The notes under the pieces: generated by a model
Told to the model about the DNA's origin: nothing
What the model saw: only the letters and a program-made list of their open reading frames with translations
The model's database searches: none
In this document: piece after piece, positions 50,560-54,320 of the stretch
Numbering within the stretch: position 1 is the stretch's first letter
Layout of the letters: every line of letters begins with the position of its first letter
From: Temnopleurus reevesii
Taxonomy: Eukaryota > Echinodermata > Echinoidea > Temnopleuroida > Temnopleuridae
Direction of reading: 5' to 3'
Assembly: GCA_036244855.1 (NCBI GenBank)
Contig: BQKZ01001034.1
Location: 30,523 to 84,842 of the forward strand
Length of the DNA stretch: 54,320 nt
Translations under genes and position numbers: made by a program

Positions 50560-53466
50560 CCTATCCACACAGAAGAGGATTATGCTGTTAAATTTGACTC
50601 AATTCCTCACTCGCGTACCAAGAATAAGCAGCCTAAACTCTCAGTACTGTATACTAATGCTGACTCACTCAACAACAAGCTAGAAGAACTAAATCTCCAA
50701 ATTGCTCTTGGAAATCCAGACATTGTTATGATAAACGAAGTTCTTCCTATGGCACATTCCTCGTGGTTAACTCACCCAACAGAGATCTACAATATTGATG
50801 GATATGACGTTTTCTCAAACTTGGAAAATAACGCGAAAAGAGGAGTAGCTATTTACTGTAAAAGACAATTACGAGCATTGGAAGTTGAAACTATTTCAGA
50901 TTTTGAGGAATCTACGTGGTGTAAACTGAATGTAAACAACAAAGATCATCTCTTGGTCGGATGTTTATATCGGAGTCCCTCAAGCTCTGGAGGAAATTCT
51001 GAGAACTTATGAAATCTTTATATCAAGATTATTGAAACCAAGTCAAATGTGTTGCTGGTAGGCGACCTGAACTATCCAGAAATAGACTGGAGTAAACAAC
51101 ATGTGGAAGCGCCTCTTAGCCACCCAGCACATAGTTTTAGGGACGTATTACAGAGCTGCGATATGTGTCAACATGTACAGTATCCCACTAGACAACGAGG
51201 AGAACAGCGAGCAAACCTGCTAGACCTTGTCATCACAAGCACAGAAGACATGGTTGATGAAGTGATACACCGACCACCTTTAGGAAGGAGCGATCATTGC
51301 TGTCTCCTTGTGGAGCTACCCATCAACAATGACTCTTGCTTGCTGGAAGGACCCAACCGCCTGAAGGTTTACAAAGGAGATTTCAACCTCATGAGAGATA
51401 ACCTTTAATAGTTCAGTGAAATGGACGGACCTTCTGGATACAAAGACTTGTAGTGATTCATGGGCATTGATTAAAAAGGAATTGTTCAACCAAATGGAAA
51501 CCTGTATCCCCAAGACTCATAGAAACAAAAGATGTAAGAAAAGTATCTACATGTACATGAACAAAGAAGCTTTGGTGCTCCAAAGGAAAAAAGGTCATCT
51601 TTGGGACAAATACAGAAGGTCGAAAAGCAGACACGATAATTAGAGATACCAACAAGTTAGCAATGAACTACGCAGTCTGACGCGTAAATTGAGAAAAGAT
51701 CATGAAGAAGACCTTGTATCAAATATTGGCAGTAATCCAAAAGGCTTTTGGAATTATGTTAACCAGAAAAGGAAATCAAGAACTGGCATCGGAGAATTAC
51801 AGAACACAGATAAAACTCCCTTAGAGACGGATGAAGAGAAAGCGGAAGCATTGAATAAATACTTTGCCAGTGTCTTTACCATTGAGAACTTAGAACATAT
51901 ACCAATTTTGGATTACCCAGATCAGCATAACTCATCAATATCCGAAGTATTAATTACCCCTGCTGCAGTGGAAAAGACACTAAAGAAATTAAATGGTAAC
52001 AAGTCTGCTGGACCGGACAACATATACCCACGCATATTGAAGGAAGTCTCCAAAGAAATTGCTGAACCTTTGTAAATATTATTCAACAAATCCCTGAATG
52101 AAACATCACTCCCAGATGATTGGAGGAGGGTAACGTAACCCCAATCTTCAAAAAGGGTAGTAGGAAGGCAGTAGAGAATTACCGACCCATTACACTAACT
52201 TCAGTTGTTGGGAAGTCGCTGGAAGTTATTATCAGAGACAGATTAATGAAGTATCTCCTACATAATGACCTTCTATCAGAATGCCAACACGGTTTTGTCC
52301 ATGGAAGGTCCTGCATGTCTCAACTCTTGTGGGCCCTAGAGGAGAGGACTAAGTCACTTTACAGTAACAAACCCATAGATGTACTCTACTCGGACTTTCG
52401 TAAAGCATTCGATGCTGTCCCACACGCACGCCTATTGGTGAAGCTTCAAACCTATGGAATTGAGAATCCGCTTCTATCTTGGATCGCAGCCTTTCTCAAG
52501 GAACGCAAGCACAGAGTTGTTGTAAATGGAGTCACCTCAACATGGATGAAAGTAAAAAGTGGTATTCCGCAAGGGAGTATTCTGGGACCGATTTTATTTG
52601 TCATTTACATCAACGATTTACCCCTGGAGACGACCTCTGGCACCCTCCTTTTTGCTGATGATACAAAGCTATATAGACCAGTATTTAACGTTGAAGAATC
52701 GGCTGCACTTCAAAGAGACATCACAAACCTTATGCTCTGGTCAAAGAAGTGGCAACTCCCATTCAATGAAAATAAATGTACTGTTCTGCATTTGGGGAGG
52801 AACAACAGAAGTGACAAGTACCACATGGATGGAAATGAAATCAAGCAATCCGTACTGGAAAGAGACCTGGGAGTTCAAATCGACACACATCTCAAGTTTC
52901 ATGAGCACGTTTCATCTGCAGTGAGTAAAGGATATCAACTCCTAGGTATAGTCAAGCGTACCTTCACAAATCTCGACACCAAGACTTTTCGTCTCCTGTT
53001 CAAGACCCTAATAAGACCTCACTTGGAATATGGCAATATCCTTTGGCACTCCCGATGGAACACCGACAGTGACAAGATTGAAAGAGTCCAACGAAGAGCC
53101 ACGAAAATGGTCGCTGAAATACGAGACTTACCCTACACAGAGAGATTGAAAGTACTTGATCTACACTCCTTGTGCTACAGAAGGAGGAGAGGAGATGTTA
53201 TTACGGTCTTCAAGATCCTGAAGAGCTTGGTTAGAGTAGACCCTAGCCATTTATTCACATTGTCAACAACCAACTTGACTCGAGGACACACCCTGAAGCT
53301 TTTCAAGGAGAGAGCCCGACTCGACACAAGAAAGTACTTCTTCAGCAACAGAGTGGTGTCTGACTGGAACAGTTTACCTCAAGAAGTCATTGATTCAAGC
53401 TCACTCGACTTGTTCAAAGCAAAACTAGACAAATTTTGGTGGAAAGATCGCTTCACAATAAACTGA
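50560..53466 (+). pseudogene. LINE ORF2: APE endonuclease plus reverse transcriptase, broken
   Basis: Endonuclease pieces: LSVLYTNADSLNNKLEELNL, IVMINE, GCLYRSPSS, then after a stop at 51010 LLVGDLNYPEIDW and LGRSDHCCLLVEL, so the usual N, E, D.N and SDH motifs are visible. Linker and fingers: NGNKSAGPDNIYPRILKE and, after a frameshift near 52125, NVTPIFKKGSRKAVENYRPI. The RT core in the open 448-codon stretch 52120-53466 has YSDFRKAFD (box A), SGIPQGSILGPILF (box B) and LLFADDTKLY (catalytic FADD). The C-terminus has RPHLEYGNILWH and WNSLPQEVID. Stops at about 51010, 51406, 51641 and 52073, plus a frameshift. Confidence 0.9.
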
Positions 53467-53470
53467 TCAA

Positions 53471-54064
53471 ACAGTCCAACTCTACAAGTGCATTTCTTCA
53501 GCGAAACATTAGCTCTTGCCCAAGGAAGACAAAGACACTGTGCTACCAGACTCTTGTGCACCCCATCCTAGAGTATGCCTGAGTTGTGTGGGACCCTTAC
53601 ACCCAGGACAACATCCACAGACTGGAAATGGTCCAGCGCCGCTTTGCCAGGTTTGTTACTGGTGACATCCATCGCCAAAGCAGTGTAACAGCAATGCTCA
53701 ACCAACTTCAATGGCCACTTCTCTTGGAACGCAGAGCACAGTGCAAGATGCTAATGATGCACCGCATCATCAACCTGCATACGGACTTTCCCCAGACATA
53801 CCTGGCTCCGGTATTAACATCACACCGTGGACACACTCTGCAATTCCAGATACGTACTCTCACCTATCAGAAGTCCTTCTTTCCGGACTCTATCAGGTTA
53901 TGGAACTCCTTGCCAGATGAACTAGCCAACACTACCTTTGCTAAACTCTTCAAGCAGGAGATACAGAGCATCCTGCTTCGTTAAGAGAGGAGCAGTGTTT
54001 TTTAAGTACGACAATACACCAGATGGTGGACTGTACTTTACAAGAAGAAGAAGAAGAAGAAAGA
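53471..54064 (+). mobile_element. 5'-truncated LINE of a second family, RT C-terminus and (AAG)n tail
   Basis: From about 53493: FLQRNISSCPRKTKTLCYQT, LVHPILEYA, a stop, VVWDPYTQDNIHRLEMVQRR, then HRGHTLQFQIRTLTYQKSFF and RLWNSLPDELANTTFAKLF, ending at a stop at 53982. The 3' part has ATGGTGGACTGTACTTTACA followed by (AAG)n at 54042-54064. Sequence differs from the preceding LINE's C-terminus, so this is a separate family inserted right behind it. Confidence 0.87.
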
Positions 54065-54261
54065 ACTCCAAATGTGCACTAGTACTTTTCTTGAGCTAAC
54101 ATTTTGAATCGACCGAGGATTACAATACAGGACTACCTCTCCTCAAGCATATACTGATGATGATGATGATGATGCTGTCCGGTAATTGGACTTTCTGGGG
54201 GATCATCGAAATATTTACATTAACAGCTTCAATCTATGTAAGATACAATTCCAGATTCAAA
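54065..54261. other. Spacer between two opposed LINE 3' ends
   Basis: Contains (GAT)n at about 54158-54173; nothing else recognised. Confidence 0.5.
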
Positions 54262-54320
54262 ATGTTAATTTTTATTCTTCTTCTTTTTATTGTACAGTCC
54301 ACTTCAAAGTGTATTACGTA
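54262..54320 (-). mobile_element. LINE 3' terminus, antisense, running out of the window
   Basis: The reverse complement reads TTTGAAGTGGACTGTACAAT, then AAAAAGAAGAAGAA, matching the terminal GTGGACTGTAC...(AAG)n of the fragment ending at 54064. The rest of the element must lie beyond 54320. Confidence 0.65.

Larger units (their letters stand above)
49430..53470 (+). mobile_element. CR1-like non-LTR retrotransposon, both ORFs, inactivated
   Basis: Contains remains of ORF1 (49437-50370) and ORF2 (50560-53466) in one orientation. ORF2 has an AP-endonuclease-like domain and a reverse transcriptase. Multiple stops and frameshifts show it is dead in this assembly. The 5' start is not defined; the 3' end passes straight into another LINE fragment at about 53470. 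The order ORF1 with Cys motif, APE endonuclease, RT, and no RNase H seen, fits the CR1/L2 group. Confidence 0.9.

Overview
The window is animal nuclear DNA: AT-rich and intron-rich, with GT-AG splice sites, dense microsatellites, and mobile elements of several classes (CR1/L2-type non-LTR retrotransposons, tRNA-derived SINEs, Tc1-like and other TIR elements). The mix of non-LTR tails and hairpin-type MITEs makes me think of an invertebrate deuterostome, perhaps an echinoderm such as a sea urchin. That is an impression, not proof. Two runs of N (6003-6210 and 19952-20170) are assembly gaps.

Only one host gene can be supported. It lies on the minus strand and fills positions 623 to about 48277. 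Thirteen coding exons join in frame through 12 introns whose phases all agree. They encode about 889 residues of an F-box/WD40 protein, whose C-terminus lies beyond position 1. In order the protein has: an N-terminal helical module like the pre-F-box region of beta-TrCP/FBXW7/FBXO16; a long Ser-rich linker; a second such module; an F-box; an acidic/basic linker with a strong basic nuclear-localisation-like stretch; and at least three WD40 repeats in the window. This is the layout of an SCF ubiquitin-ligase substrate receptor. I cannot assign it to a named FBXW orthologue. The first intron appears to use a GC-AG splice pair.

Layout from the low end. 1-622: intron with a short repeated motif. 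623-763 and 6891-7048: WD40 exons, separated by an intron with a tandem duplication and a hairpin element around the first gap. 7049-18271: large intron with a TTAA-flanked MITE, a TIR element, a LINE tail, an antisense SINE and a palindrome-bearing element. 18272-18400: WD40 exon. 18401-31085: 12.7 kb intron with a TIR element next to the second gap, two LINE C-terminal fragments, SINEs and nested MITEs. 31086-48277: the other ten exons, in introns holding hairpin elements, a 1.77 kb Tc1-like giant palindrome, and decayed partial copies of four of the gene's own exons. 48278-49430: intron or 5' flank with an antisense LINE remnant. 49430-54065: a mutated CR1-like LINE with ORF1 and ORF2 (APE endonuclease, reverse transcriptase), followed directly by the 3' end of a different LINE. 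At the window edge is an opposed copy of that second LINE's 3' terminus.

The most unusual features are: (1) a family of elements carrying subterminal palindromes whose hairpin tips are conserved while the stems differ (5.9, 17.9, 34.5 and 35.5 kb); (2) repeated partial tandem duplication of exons of the F-box gene, including six clear extra copies of one exon in a 277-bp higher-order array; (3) the Tc1-like element that is one imperfect palindrome end to end; (4) SINEs whose 3' tail matches the LINE tail in the same window.
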